From Thermoactinomyces sp. DSM 45892 (lineage in GTDB: Bacteria; Bacillota; Bacilli; Thermoactinomycetales; Thermoactinomycetaceae), in the NCBI RefSeq assembly GCF_900107305.1, contig NZ_FNPL01000001.1, positions 284,647 through 348,646 of the forward strand: a stretch of DNA of 64,000 nucleotides. The letters run 5' to 3'. The notes under the pieces were generated by a model. It was given only the letters and a program-made list of their open reading frames with translations, searched no databases and was not told where the DNA came from. The position numbers and the translations under genes are program-made. Numbering within the stretch: the stretch's first letter is position 1; each line of letters starts with the position of its first letter. Positions 19,885 through 30,200 of this stretch are shown in pieces.

Positions 19885-20762
19885 TGAGTAGTTTATGGAT
19901 TATCCTGACTGGCGCTCTCATCGCTTCTTCCTGTGCGTTTCTTGGATGTTTCCTAATTCTCCGCCGCATGGCTATGTTAGGAGATGCCATTAGTCACTCC
20001 ATCCTTCCTGGAATCGTCATCGCGTTTCTCGTCTCAGGAAGTCGTGATCCCTTGCCAATGTTTATCGGTGCAGCAGTCTTTGGACTCCTTTGCACCATTA
20101 TCATTCAACTTTTGCGAAACCAAGGCGTACAGGCAGATGCTGCGATGTCGGTTAGTTTTACAGCACTCTTCGCCATCGGGATCATCTTAATCTCCCTTTT
20201 TACTCAACAAGTAGACTTAGATTTAGATTGTGTGCTCTACGGTGAGATTGCATATGTCCCTTATGATACATGGACATGGAGTGGAGTCGATATGGGACCT
20301 CGAGCGATGTGGGGAGCAGGAGCGGCCTTCTTGCTTAGTCTGATCATCGTAAGGTTATTTTACAAACAGTTTAAGCTTACATCCTTCGATCCAGCCTTAG
20401 CGATGGCGATCGGCATACCTGTAGCGATTTTCCATTACCTGCTTATGGGGCTTGTTTCGATCACAACTGTTGCTTCTTTTGAAAGTGTAGGCGCAATCCT
20501 CGTGGTAGCGATGCTTATCGTCCCCGCCGCCACTGCTTATCTATTAACAGAACGGCTTGGAGTTATGCTCGGATTAAGTGTACTTATCGGAGCCATCTGC
20601 TCAATCTGTGGTTATCTACTATCCGTCATGTTAGATGCATCCATCGCTGGATGTATGACGATGGTGGCAGGTGGGTTGTTCGCCCTTGCTTTCCTGTTTT
20701 CTCCTCAGCAAGGAGTCGTGACCCGTTGGTGGATTCGCAAGAAATTACGAGCTCAATTTTAA
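19881..20762 (+). CDS. mntD: Manganese ABC transporter permease MntD
   Basis: This second ABC-3 permease has 293 residues with eight to nine membrane spans. The hallmark segments MAMLGDAISHSILPGIV near residue 32 and VAMLIVPAATAYLL near residue 213 are present. Its ATG overlaps the mntC stop (ATGA), so the two permeases are probably made in equal amounts and form a heterodimer. A strong terminator ends the operon. Confidence 0.94.
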   Translation: MMSSLWIILTGALIASSCAFLGCFLILRRMAMLGDAISHSILPGIVIAFLVSGSRDPLPMFIGAAVFGLLCTIIIQLLRNQGVQADAAMSVSFTALFAIGIILISLFTQQVDLDLDCVLYGEIAYVPYDTWTWSGVDMGPRAMWGAGAAFLLSLIIVRLFYKQFKLTSFDPALAMAIGIPVAIFHYLLMGLVSITTVASFESVGAILVVAMLIVPAATAYLLTERLGVMLGLSVLIGAICSICGYLLSVMLDASIAGCMTMVAGGLFALAFLFSPQQGVVTRWWIRKKLRAQF

Positions 20763-20774
20763 ACGTTAGCAAAC

Positions 20775-20811
20775 AAAACCCCCCACTACGAATCGAGTAA
20801 TGGGGGGTTTT
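20775..20811. terminator. Bidirectional terminator between mntD and the SASP gene
   Basis: AAAACCCCCCA pairs with TGGGGGGTTTT around a 16-base loop, followed by a T-rich run. Confidence 0.93.
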
Positions 20812-20815
20812 GCTT

Positions 20816-21007
20816 TTATTTATTCCGAGCAAGTTGTTGCTGAGCCAAGGCGACAAGTCGCTTGGTCATCTCTCCACCTACAGAACCATTGGCTCTGGCG
20901 GTAGTGTCAGCCCCTAATTCTACTCCAAATTCCTGTGCGATTGACTGTTTCATCTGCCCCAAGGCAGCAGCCGACCCAGGCACTACGAGTTTGTTGCTTC
21001 TTGACAT
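20816..21007 (-). CDS. Alpha/beta-type small acid-soluble spore protein
   Basis: This 63-residue spore DNA-binding protein saturates the spore chromosome and protects it from UV. Typical features are the N-terminal [24 protein letters not shown], a GPR protease cleavage region around residue 27 (EFGVELGAD), and the C-terminal [28 protein letters not shown] lies about seven bases before the ATG. Transcription is expected from sigma-G. Confidence 0.93.
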   Translation of the reverse strand: MSRSNKLVVPGSAAALGQMKQSIAQEFGVELGADTTARANGSVGGEMTKRLVALAQQQLARNK

Positions 21008-21056
21008 CGCAATCAGCTCCCCTCATAGAACATTGGATGAGAACTCCTTGCACATT

Positions 21057-21087
21057 TAGAGTAACCGAATCAAGCTATTTTTATTCG
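21057..21087 (-). promoter_or_regulatory. Possible sigma-G promoter of the SASP gene
   Basis: On the minus strand CGAATA (-35, consensus TGAATA) and TACTCTA (-10-like) are 18 bases apart, about 50 bases before the SASP start. The -35 lies in the end of spo0M. Pattern evidence only. Confidence 0.3.
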
Positions 21088-21908
21088 TTTGACGAAAGCT
21101 CTTTTGTTACCTTATTTTGGATTAACTGAATTTGTTCTGCTAAGTACTCCGTCAAATGGATACCCTTATCTTCTATGTCTTCTTCATGAACCACAAAGCG
21201 AATTTTCCGCTCATTTACATCTAGCATCTCCATAATAGAGCGATAATCTGGCTTCTGCGTTTCAATTCGTAATACAAAATGCCCATTTCCGAGATGTACA
21301 AGTGATGCCTCACTAAGCCAATTCTTCATATCGTGCTGTGCAAAAAGAAACTCCTGGTAAAACGTCCGATCCATTGGATAATCCATGCTATTTGGCTCTA
21401 CCGATGTCACTGAAAACCCTAAACGACTCATGGATTTAAGTACTTCTTCCACAAACGGATGGGGAGCTATCTGAATTTCATCATGATCACTCGGATCGAT
21501 GGAATGTTCGATATCGATTCCTGTTTGCAAGTATACCTGAAAACAGTACGGGGAGACTTTTGGTTTAGCGAACAAAAAATGACCTTCATAGGGAAACGAA
21601 ATCGGTGTTACATCTGGCAGAGTAAAAGAAAACGGAATTTCCTTCGTTTCTTTAGGTAATACCGTAATTTTGTCTGCTATTTCATGTGTGTGCCACAAGA
21701 AGTCCCGAAATCCACTTACTCCTACTCCTCTATCCCTCAGTCGAACTTTAAGCTGAAATAGGATACGATTTATTTCCTGCTGTACCGAGCTACCTTGGAT
21801 TAAGACCCGACCATGGATGGTTTCCCCTTGTCGGTATTCTCCTTTTTCTAAGGTAGTATCAACCTTAATTCCACCGACGCGTATACTGGCAAGCAATTTC
21901 TTTAACAA
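21081..21908 (-). CDS. spo0M: Sporulation-control protein Spo0M
   Basis: This arrestin-like cytoplasmic protein modulates sporulation onset. It has 275 residues, with the two beta-sandwich halves of the family (GGIKVDTTLEKGEYRQGETIHGRV near the start, FPYEGHFLF near residue 120). I chose TTG at 21908 because AAGGAGG is eight bases upstream and the protein then begins LKKLLAS, as in B. subtilis Spo0M. A GTG at 21941 would add 11 residues overlapping the ribosome binding site. The C-terminal tail is acidic. Residues around 90 (HTHE-like ADK...KEIPFSF) match family conservation. Confidence 0.9.
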   Translation of the reverse strand: MLKKLLASIRVGGIKVDTTLEKGEYRQGETIHGRVLIQGSSVQQEINRILFQLKVRLRDRGVGVSGFRDFLWHTHEIADKITVLPKETKEIPFSFTLPDVTPISFPYEGHFLFAKPKVSPYCFQVYLQTGIDIEHSIDPSDHDEIQIAPHPFVEEVLKSMSRLGFSVTSVEPNSMDYPMDRTFYQEFLFAQHDMKNWLSEASLVHLGNGHFVLRIETQKPDYRSIMEMLDVNERKIRFVVHEEDIEDKGIHLTEYLAEQIQLIQNKVTKELSSNE

Positions 21909-22314
21909 CCCACTAACCTCCTTTTCATCTACTGAGAACACCAGATATTACGTGAAGTTTGTATATATACAGAATCATCCTGACATCTATTCACTCAAGT
22001 AATCTCATTATACAACCAAATCTAATAGGCCTTTTTATCAAAAAAAGAACAAAAAAGGAACAAAGTACTGACGAAACCGTGTCCGCACTCTGCTCTATAT
22101 CATCATATTAGGTCATATCTGCGCTATCTAGAACAAATAAATCCCTTTTCTATCTGATCCTGCTATGTTGAGGCATTTATCTAAAACATATAGGAGGACT
22201 CATTCCACATAAGATCGTTTCTAAATATATATTTACAACAGAGTGAGTATCGAATTGTGATTTATCTGAATACTAATGATAAGAGCATCTACTATTTAGA
22301 TAAGGAGTGAAGAG

Positions 22315-23831
22315 ATGTCACAAGCAAATATCCCCAATATTTCACCCAATATTTCCATCACAAGAGAAGATGCAGTAAACCTATTGCTATCATCTATTGC
22401 ATTAGAAGAACTGGGCTTAAGTCATATTATTAATGCCGAAGGCGAAAAGCTCCAATACGTACTAGGAACCCTCCCCGGGGTATCCACCACTTTTCAACCC
22501 ACGATTACGGACCTACTTACAATCAATGAAAGTGTTCGTGACACGATTAATGTAATTGGAAAGAAAGAATGGATTTTAAACGAGAAGTTAGAAAACGTGT
22601 TAGGAACAGATGTCACAAGGGGGCCGACGGGACCTCAAGGACCGGCGGGAACCACAGGCTCCTCAGGAGGCCCACCTGGACCTCAAGGAAATACGGGCCT
22701 CAAGGACCAAACGGACCTCAAGGCGTGACTGGACCTCAGGGCAATACGGGGCCTCAAGGAAGCACGGGACCTCAAGGGCCTACAGGGGCTGATGGGGTGG
22801 CTGGCTCTACTGGACCTCAAGGTAACACTGGACCTCAAGGACCTACCGGGACTTTTGTTACAGGTGATTTCTTATTTTTGGTTCAAGGGAACTCAGGCTC
22901 TGATGGTACTGTTCCACTAAACTTCGGAGATACACTCAACTTTATATCTGATACGTTAGAAATTACAGTAACACCTGGTTCTGCCAATGTGAGACTCGAA
23001 GTTCCTACGGGCGCAAACGGGGCTACGGGACCCCAAGGAAATACTGGGCCTCAAGGACCTACGGGCGCAGATGGCGCAGACGGCGCTTCGGGACCTCAAG
23101 GCAATACGGGGCCTCAAGGACCTACGGGCGCAGATGGCGCAGACGGCGCTTCGGGACCTCAAGGAAATACTGGGCCTCAAGGACCTACGGGAGCGGATGG
23201 CGCAGACGGCGCTTCGGGACCTCAAGGAAATACTGGACCTCAAGGACCTACGGGAGCGGATGGCGCAGACGGCGCTTCGGGGCCTCAAGGCAATACTGGA
23301 CCTCAAGGACCTACGGGAGTTAACGGCACTACGGGACCTACGGGGGCTACCGGTCCAACAGGAGTGAATTCCTTAGGAAACTTCATTCAAATACGAAGAA
23401 ATGCTGGCGGAGTTGTCCCTACCGGAACCCAAATCTTCTTTCAGTCTGTAGTCGCTCAGGGCGGGAATTTAGGTCCAGCCGTGGGTGGTACCGATCATAT
23501 CAATCTTCAGCCACAAACCTCATATTTTGTTCTTTACAACATAGAATATTTCTCACCTTTTCAAAATGCCACTGTTACGTCTACTATCAATCTTATTACA
23601 GATACTACTGCACCGACGGGGACATTAGTTGCCAATAGTGTGACAAGGAATACGATGCCAGCCGGATTAACAGGCAGTACCCCACTTGCAAATAATATCT
23701 ATGGGTTCATCGTGACTACCCCAAACCAAGCAAATCCGAGAATAGGCTTGGTGTTTGATATAAATCCGGGTCCCACTGGTGCAATGGAAGTACAACCGAA
23801 CACTACAATCGATGTATTCCAACTATCATAA
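22315..23831 (+). pseudogene. Collagen-like spore-surface protein with a -1 frameshift
   Basis: The first frame (22315 to a stop at 22728) encodes an N-terminal domain ending in [24 protein letters not shown] sequence, a region common to spore-surface proteins of Bacillales and Clostridia, then enters Gly-X-Y repeats. Near 22695 the reading passes to a second frame that runs to 23831. At that point the repeat has ACGGGCC where sister copies have ACGGGGCC, so one G is missing. The restored product would have about 505 residues: N-domain, collagen tract, a non-collagen insert ([14 protein letters not shown]), a second tract of 21-residue units and a C-terminal beta-rich domain. AAGGAGTGA precedes the ATG. 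It could be a true mutation, a slippage-controlled gene or a read error. Confidence 0.8.
23026..23320 (+). repeat. 63-bp collagen-coding direct repeats
   Basis: About four and a half copies of a 63-bp unit encode [12 protein letters not shown] followed by GADGADGAS. The copies differ mostly at silent positions (for example GGCGCA versus GGAGCG). Confidence 0.85.
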
Positions 23832-23852
23832 CTCTCTATTCATTTGCCCACT

Positions 23853-23893
23853 AAAAACCACTATTCTGATGCTTGTAAAGAATGGTGGTTTTT
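23853..23893 (+). terminator. Terminator after the collagen-like gene
   Basis: AAAAACCACTATTCT pairs with AGAATGGTGGTTTTT around an 11-base loop and ends in T5. Confidence 0.9.
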
Positions 23894-24028
23894 ATTCGTT
23901 TTTTATTACATTCTCCTATCGCGACCTTCACCCGATAGGCATATCACACATTATAATTACTATTCATACAATTAGTTAGGAGAAGATTCCTCCCTTTTAA
24001 AATCCGTGTAGTGTGATGACATGGGCTT

Positions 24029-24526
24029 CTACTCATTAGGTTGGAACCCCTGATTTTTTATTTCTGCTAGGATTCCAGCACAAAATACAGGATCAATCCC
24101 CGGGATGGTTTGAAGTGTGTTGGGTATCCCATCTAGTAGTTTTTGAATTGCCTTGTCTAGTTGCTTGATTTGCGCTTTAATACTGCAGATCGACTGAATA
24201 GAAGTTCCTAGAAGAAGATCACTTGAGTCCTCCACACACTTCGCAAGACGGTAAGAAGAACGTGCCGCCTTCTGAATCGACTTGGCTACATACTCTGGGT
24301 CAGAGAAACGGTTTCTACTTTTTTCTCTAAGGAAATCTGCTAGTTGCTCTAGCTCCATGGAGCCGATTTCTTCAAGTGTGAGCTTCTCCAGCAGTAAGTC
24401 CAATATGGCGGCGCCATATACCGAAGAAGCTTCTACTTCTATGGTAAATGAACTGCATTTGTAAGAGAGATGTTGAAGAAAGATTTGCTTCTCACGAACG
24501 AGAGTTTTTACGAGATGGTATCTCAT
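24029..24526 (-). pseudogene. IS110-family transposase fragment
   Basis: This is a 165-residue internal piece of an IS110-type DEDD transposase. It keeps the coiled middle region (REKSRNRFSDPEYVAKSIQ, AARSSYRLAK) and the start of the Transposase_20 domain (LQTIPGIDPVFCAGILAEI). The N-terminal catalytic DEDD domain and most of the C-terminal domain are missing. The upstream break lies within about 15 bases of the point where homology of the next collagen-like gene begins, so the element probably inserted into that gene and later decayed. Confidence 0.85.
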
Positions 24527-24538
24527 TCGAGTTAATCA

Positions 24539-25186
24539 TTGTCATCCATTGCATTAGAAGAACTTGGGCTGAGCCATATTATTAATTCGGAAGGAGAAAA
24601 GCTTCAATACGTTCTAGGGACTCTCCCTGGAGTGTCTACTACCTTTCAACCTTCTATTACCGACTTACTTACGATCAATACAAGTGTTCGTGACACCATC
24701 AATGTAATTGGGAAGAAAGAAAGAATCTTAAACGAGAAACTAGAAAATGTATTGGGAATCGATGTTACGAGGGGGCCAACAGGCGTTGCAGGATCGACGG
24801 GGGCTACGGGGGTCACTGGACCTACGGGAAGCAATGGAGCTAATGTGCCCTATGATACCATTACAACTCAGGTAGGTTCTAATATAGCACTCGATACCGG
24901 AAGTGGAGGAGCTACAGGGACCATCCATGTAGCAGGAGGGCATGTTTACAAAGTAATTTATAATGTAGGAGCTACTATTAATAGCCGTACATTTAATCTA
25001 AATTTCAACGGATCTCCAGTTCAAGGAACACAAACGCAAGTTTCCAGCAACGCTAATACTCCTTTCACTTCATCTGCGATTATTGAAGTTCCTCCAGGTC
25101 CTTCTGGGACTTTCACAGTTACCAATGCGAATGAGACCGGATTCAGAATACCACAATGTGGAATTACTGTGATTATGTACAAATAA
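24539..25186 (+). pseudogene. 5'-truncated paralogue of the collagen-like gene
   Basis: The frame reads [20 protein letters not shown] onward and is nearly identical in sequence to residues 26 and up of the upstream collagen-like protein. The first 25 codons, ATG and ribosome binding site are missing. Only a TTG at 24539 could start it, and nothing upstream resembles a Shine-Dalgarno. A short Gly-X-Y tract (about 7 triplets) leads into a 115-residue beta-rich C-terminal domain (NVPYDTITTQVGS onward) unlike that of the first gene. The cut coincides with the IS110 remnant. A 215-residue product is possible but would lack its normal beginning. Confidence 0.75.
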
Positions 25187-25226
25187 TCGAATCTGGATGT
25201 TTTTCCTATCCAAATTATGAAAAATA

Positions 25227-25264
25227 TAAGCCATCCATTGACATGATTATCAATGGATGGCTTA
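25227..25264 (+). terminator. Terminator after the truncated collagen-like gene
   Basis: TAAGCCATCCATTGA pairs perfectly with TCAATGGATGGCTTA around an 8-base loop. The T run is short. The rest of 25187-25613 holds only this hairpin and the next one; I see no gene there. Confidence 0.75.
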
Positions 25265-25443
25265 TAGGCATATCCTTATCTAAGGAGGGAATTTTTCTAA
25301 CTACATTCCCCAATCTCCTCCTGATGATAGGGTGACGTTTTCATTATGAAGGAATTGTTGCACAAGAGCTATTTGTTTATCATCTTTTAACTAGCACTAC
25401 GAGTATAGTATATATATTTATTTCGATAATGAAGAGAAATGTA

Positions 25444-25489
25444 GAAAAAGAAGATACCCCTATTTTCGGTTTGCGATATCTTCTTTTTC
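25444..25489 (-). terminator. Terminator of the Cry-toxin operon
   Basis: GAAAAAGAAGATA pairs with TATCTTCTTTTTC (13 bp) around a 20-base loop, with T-rich flanks. It lies 125 bases past the stop of the Cry C-terminal-like gene on the same strand. Confidence 0.75.
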
Positions 25490-25613
25490 GTATTAGCTTG
25501 ATGGAGCTGTCTTATACCTATATTTAGACGGGTATCCTAATTTAGAATGAGACAGATGGTATAGATTTTTTCTCTTATATACTTGTTGTACTAGAACCGA
25601 AACAGATTTATCT

Positions 25614-27044
25614 CTAACTACAACAATTACAACCACATGGTGTATCTGTATCTGCTATCTGTGTTTGTTCAACTGGTACATAGTGTCCATATGCATCTAG
25701 GCGCATTTCCTGTATTTCTATCCAATCGATTGAGAAGTCGGGATCTTCAGAGCTTATAAGCGGCTCTATATCCGGTACATGTGGATAAAAATCCAAAGTG
25801 TATATATTAAATCCTGATGAATCACAAAATAACATATAGTCTTGATCTCCTGGAGGCATAATAGAAATGGTTCCTGTTCCCATTGAACGAACGCGAACAC
25901 GATGTGCTGCGGTATGATTAGGTAAACAAATTTCTTGAGAGACTGTAGTATCTCCGTCTAATAGATTTAAAATAGGTTTATTCGTGTTTTGTCCGAGAAA
26001 ATTAACCGATCCGTCTACCGTCCAATTGAGAGACTTGTGTAAAAACAAAGGATTTTTCACTAAATTGCACTTTTGTAATGCGTTAAAAATGCGTAAAAAA
26101 ATGGAAGTCACAAGGGATTTTTGGTGTTCCAAAAATGTCACTGTAGGTGCAAAGAAAATCCGTTCTATTAGAGAAAACTCTTTTTGTAACATCGTTATCT
26201 GTTGTAAATCCGTATATGTTGTATGTGACTTTAGTATTATATCTTGACCAGATACATGATAGAATGTTTCTAGTTGTTTCGATGCATCTTCTAAACTTGT
26301 GATAATTTGTGTGATTTCGTCAATATAAGGTTGTTCCGCATTTTGTATTTCTTGTTTTTCAGAGGCTGTTAAAGGACGTTTTTTCGTTAATGAAACATGA
26401 CTGATTTTTGATAATTTAGATGATTGATTCACAAAACCAATCACCATCCCATCTTTCATATAGGGTTGTAGTGCCCCTACCTTAATTCTATATGTGCGGT
26501 AATGTGCATTTGTGGTGACTTGTTCTAAAGACGTCGGCATTGGTTCAGAAACAGATATGTTTACGGTGTCATTAAGTTGATTGATATAATTTGTTGATGC
26601 GAAAATGCACAGCTCAGCAGCTTGTAAACAAAAAACTGTCAATTCATAAGAGGTGTATGCTTGTAGTTTAGACGATGCTACCGTTTGATAAGCAACAGCT
26701 GGTTCTATAGAAGTAGCTGGCGGTAAAACTAAGTGAGGATTTCCATATTCTGAATCTCCTGCTGATATAAAAGTCCTACCACTCAGTTCCCATCCGGTAC
26801 CGTTCGGCGTAATGTTCATTACTAAATTATTTGAATCTATTATTTTTTTTGCTTGAATGACTGTATTTTTCAAAATCCGTTTCTCGACTGCGTAACTATT
26901 AGATAACGATTCAATTAAATCCTGTAGATGATCAATCCAAAATCTTGTTGTCCCAGGCTTAAGGGTTATATGATCAGCTGAAGTAAACAGATTATCTACT
27001 AATTTTTGAATATCGTTTAATGTTGGTAAACAATGTGTATCCAT
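25614..27044 (-). CDS. Stand-alone Cry protoxin C-terminal (crystallisation) domain protein
   Basis: This 476-residue protein resembles the C-terminal half of long Bacillus thuringiensis Cry protoxins, the part that is cut off on activation and drives crystal packing. Segments that line up from memory are VAYQTVASSKLQAYTSYEL near residue 117 (Cry: YAYQKVDESKLKSYTRY), KKRPLTASEKQEIQ near residue 222 (Cry: EERPLTAKEIRQVQ), and LNWTVDGS near residue 348 (Cry: ANWTIEGD). It ends in a Cys-rich TPCGCNCCS. The ATG at 27044 has AAGGAGAT eight bases upstream; an ATG two codons earlier is too close. B. thuringiensis has comparable two-gene arrangements, in which an 'ORF2' follows a short Cry. It lies 196 bases downstream of the giant Cry gene on the same strand. 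Confidence 0.85.
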   Translation of the reverse strand: MDTHCLPTLNDIQKLVDNLFTSADHITLKPGTTRFWIDHLQDLIESLSNSYAVEKRILKNTVIQAKKIIDSNNLVMNITPNGTGWELSGRTFISAGDSEYGNPHLVLPPATSIEPAVAYQTVASSKLQAYTSYELTVFCLQAAELCIFASTNYINQLNDTVNISVSEPMPTSLEQVTTNAHYRTYRIKVGALQPYMKDGMVIGFVNQSSKLSKISHVSLTKKRPLTASEKQEIQNAEQPYIDEITQIITSLEDASKQLETFYHVSGQDIILKSHTTYTDLQQITMLQKEFSLIERIFFAPTVTFLEHQKSLVTSIFLRIFNALQKCNLVKNPLFLHKSLNWTVDGSVNFLGQNTNKPILNLLDGDTTVSQEICLPNHTAAHRVRVRSMGTGTISIMPPGDQDYMLFCDSSGFNIYTLDFYPHVPDIEPLISSEDPDFSIDWIEIQEMRLDAYGHYVPVEQTQIADTDTPCGCNCCS

Positions 27045-27137
27045 ATTCATATCTCCTTTGGTCTGTAATTAGATTCTGATGGAATACATGCATTCGTACC
27101 CATTTGCGTGTTGCCTCTGTCTAGTATCATTACAAAT

Positions 27138-27171
27138 ACTCCCTCCTCCTGATGAAATAGTAGGAGGGAGT
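27138..27171 (-). terminator. Hairpin between the Cry toxin and its downstream partner
   Basis: ACTCCCTCCT pairs with AGGAGGGAGT (10 bp) around a 14-base loop; no good T run follows on the minus strand. It could attenuate readthrough into the second gene or stabilise the upstream mRNA, as reported for cry terminators. Confidence 0.5.
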
Positions 27172-27240
27172 GGCTGTGAAGAGTTCTAGATTGTACTCAT
27201 ATTGATTGTTTCTAACGCTGAAAATGATATAGATACAACA

Positions 27241-30200
27241 CTACTGTGCAACATCGTAGATGGAGCCCCCTACATACGCATTCAGTCCATAGGCATACTG
27301 GTTAAAGTTAGGGTTATCAGCATTGACAATTTGGATTTCATCAAATTTTTGCGGGACAAGAGCATAGAGTTTAGTTCCCAATTGTAATGGTTGACTAGAT
27401 TGTACGACACCTTTTAAGAGAAAGGCTATCGTCAGCATGCTTAGGTCAGAGTGGGGCTCAGATTCATGTTCTATTGTTAATGTAGCTTGTGCAGCGAGTA
27501 TATTTGAGTCTTTCCATATCGTATAAACTGGAACTATATCATTTATAATATGCTCTGGAATGACATCTAGGACGGGTCTCTCTAGTGTATAGACAGTGCC
27601 CTCCATTAAATTAATCGGGGCTACGTCGTACAATTGGATTTCATCAAACCCTTGTGGGACTGGATCATAGAGATATTCTCCATAATGTAATGGTTGAGTA
27701 GATTGTGTGACACCGTTTGAGAGAAAGACTATATTCTGTCCTACCACAGGCAATAATGCGGTGAATGTTAAGCTAGCTTGCACAGCCAGTTCGTCCGCCT
27801 GTGTTGCTTTCCATAAGGTAATCGAGGCGTTGGGGTTATACAGTTGATGCTGCTCCGGAATAGTTTCTAGGACTGGTCTGTCCTGCGCATAGATTGTAGC
27901 CTTTACATCTAGATTTAGAAAGTCGCCGTAACCACTTATAATAAATATTTGATCAAATGAAGATCCTTGTGGCATAGGGTCATAGAGATATTCTCCATAT
28001 TGCATTGGCTGTATGGAAACGAGTGAACCGTCTGACACAAAGTGTAGAACATCCCCGGGAACATTACCAGGACCATCTGAGGTTATTGTTAATTTAGCTT
28101 GCACAGCTGGAATGTTTGGTCTTGGGTTTTGCCATAGTAACTCTTGATACACTGCCTCGTCAATTCCCTTGTTGAAAGTATCTAAAACTGGGTTGGATTG
28201 TGATAATGGCGGTTGCGGTATTCGATAGAGTTCCCCTTCCACATTTGCAGATAGTATATTCGTCGTGTCAGAACTGAGAATTTGGATTTCATCAAATCCT
28301 TGCGAGACCACAGCATACAGATATTCTGTAAATTGAAGTGGTTGACTGAATTGTTGTACACCTTTTAAAAGAAAGGCTACGGTAAACGTATTTTCGGTCG
28401 CACTAATTGGACGTACTGTTAACTTAGCTTGCACAGCCGAAACGCTTGAATTTTTCCATATACTATAAGCCTGCAGATTATCAACAATATATTTTACAGG
28501 AAAGCTATCTATGACTGGGTCTTCTGGAGGAAAAAGTGCTTGAGGTATTTGATAGATCATACCACTCATAGTCCCATACAGCATATTCGTCGTGTCAGAA
28601 GTAACAAGTTGTATTTCATCAAATCCGGTCAGTATAGCGTTATACATATAGTTTCCATATTCCACTTGTTGACTGTATATCGAGGCACCTTGGAAGAGAT
28701 AGTCTAGTCTAAACGTATTGTTTATCCAATTCTGTGGCATAAAATTAAAGCTAGCTTGCACAGCTACACCATTTTGTTTTTGATTTTTCCATATTGTCAC
28801 CGCATCACTGTTAGTAGGAATAGTTTGTTGTGAAATGGTATCTATGACTGGGCTTGGAAATGGAATTGGTTTTTGTGGTACGTCATAGATGGTACCTTCC
28901 AAAGTTCCAGACAGCTTATACGTAGAGTCAGTAGTAACAATTTGGATTTCATCAAATCCTGCTGCGACAGGATTATAGAGATATTCTCCAAATTGCAAGG
29001 GTTGATCATCTTGTTTTTCACCTTTTAAATAAAAGTCTAGCCTAAACGGCGCGTTTGGTATGGGTTCACTTGGAATGATTTTGAGCTTAACTTGCACAGT
29101 CGGGACGGTTGGGTTTCTCCATATCCTATATACTGTTTCGTCTATCTGAACATAATGTGGCGGAATAGAATCTACAATATCTGGTGAGCCTGGAACATTG
29201 GGTTGTGCTACTCGATAGAGCGTACCCTCTACATCCCCGTCTAGTATATTTGTCGTGTCAGAATTGAGAATTTGGATTTCATTAAATCCTGGTGAGACAG
29301 AACTATAGGGGAAAGTTCCAAATTGCAAGGGTTGAGTGGAAAGTGTAGCACCATTTAAAAGAAAGGCTAACGTAAACGTATTCTTTGCCATATATTCTTT
29401 TGGCATAATTGTTAATTTAGCTTGCACAGCTGAAATGCTTGGATCTTTCCATAGACTAAACCGTGCATCAGTATCCTGAAAATCGTGTTTTGGAATGGTA
29501 GCTGCAATTTCTGATGGTTGTGGTAGTCGATAGAGTGTACCCTCTACAGTCCCCTTTAGTATATTTGTCGTATCAGAATTGAGAATTTGGATTTCATTAA
29601 ATTCATTCGAGACAGAATCATAGACATATTCTCCAAATACCAAGGGTTGAGTGGATTGTGAGACACCATTTAAAAGAAAGGATAACCTAAACGTGTTATC
29701 TGCCATATAGTGATCTGGTGTAATGGTTACTTTAGCTTGTATGGCCGAAATGTTTGAATTTTTCCATATAGTAAACTGTGCATCGGTATCCTCAAAATCG
29801 TGTTCTAAAATCGTGTCTGCGTATTCTGTCCCTGATGGATTTTGTTCTTGTGAAAGTTTATAGATAGTGCCCTCTACCGATCCATGTAGTCCATTCGCCG
29901 TGTCAGAATTTTGAATTTGTATTTCATCAAATGTTTGCAGGATAGGATCATAGAGATATTCTCCGAATTGTAAGGCTTGAGTGGATTGTGTGACACCTTT
30001 TAAAAGAAAGGCTACCGTAAACGTGTTATCTGCCACATAGTTATCTGGTGAAATAGTTAATTTAGCTTGTATAGCCGAAATGTTTGAATCTTTCCATACG
30101 CTATAACTCGCGCTATCCATATCAAAATGTTGGTTCGAAATGGTGGCTGCGACTTCTGTTTGTTGTGGAAGAGGTGGTTGTGGTATTCGATAGACAGTAC

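Noticed and set aside
22956..23306. Minus-strand frame over the first collagen tract
   Set aside because: It is an antisense artefact of the 63-bp repeats, with no start signals.
25265..25443. Possible transposase scrap around GGAATTGTTGCACAAGAG
   Set aside because: It is too short and without a readable frame; no family could be named.
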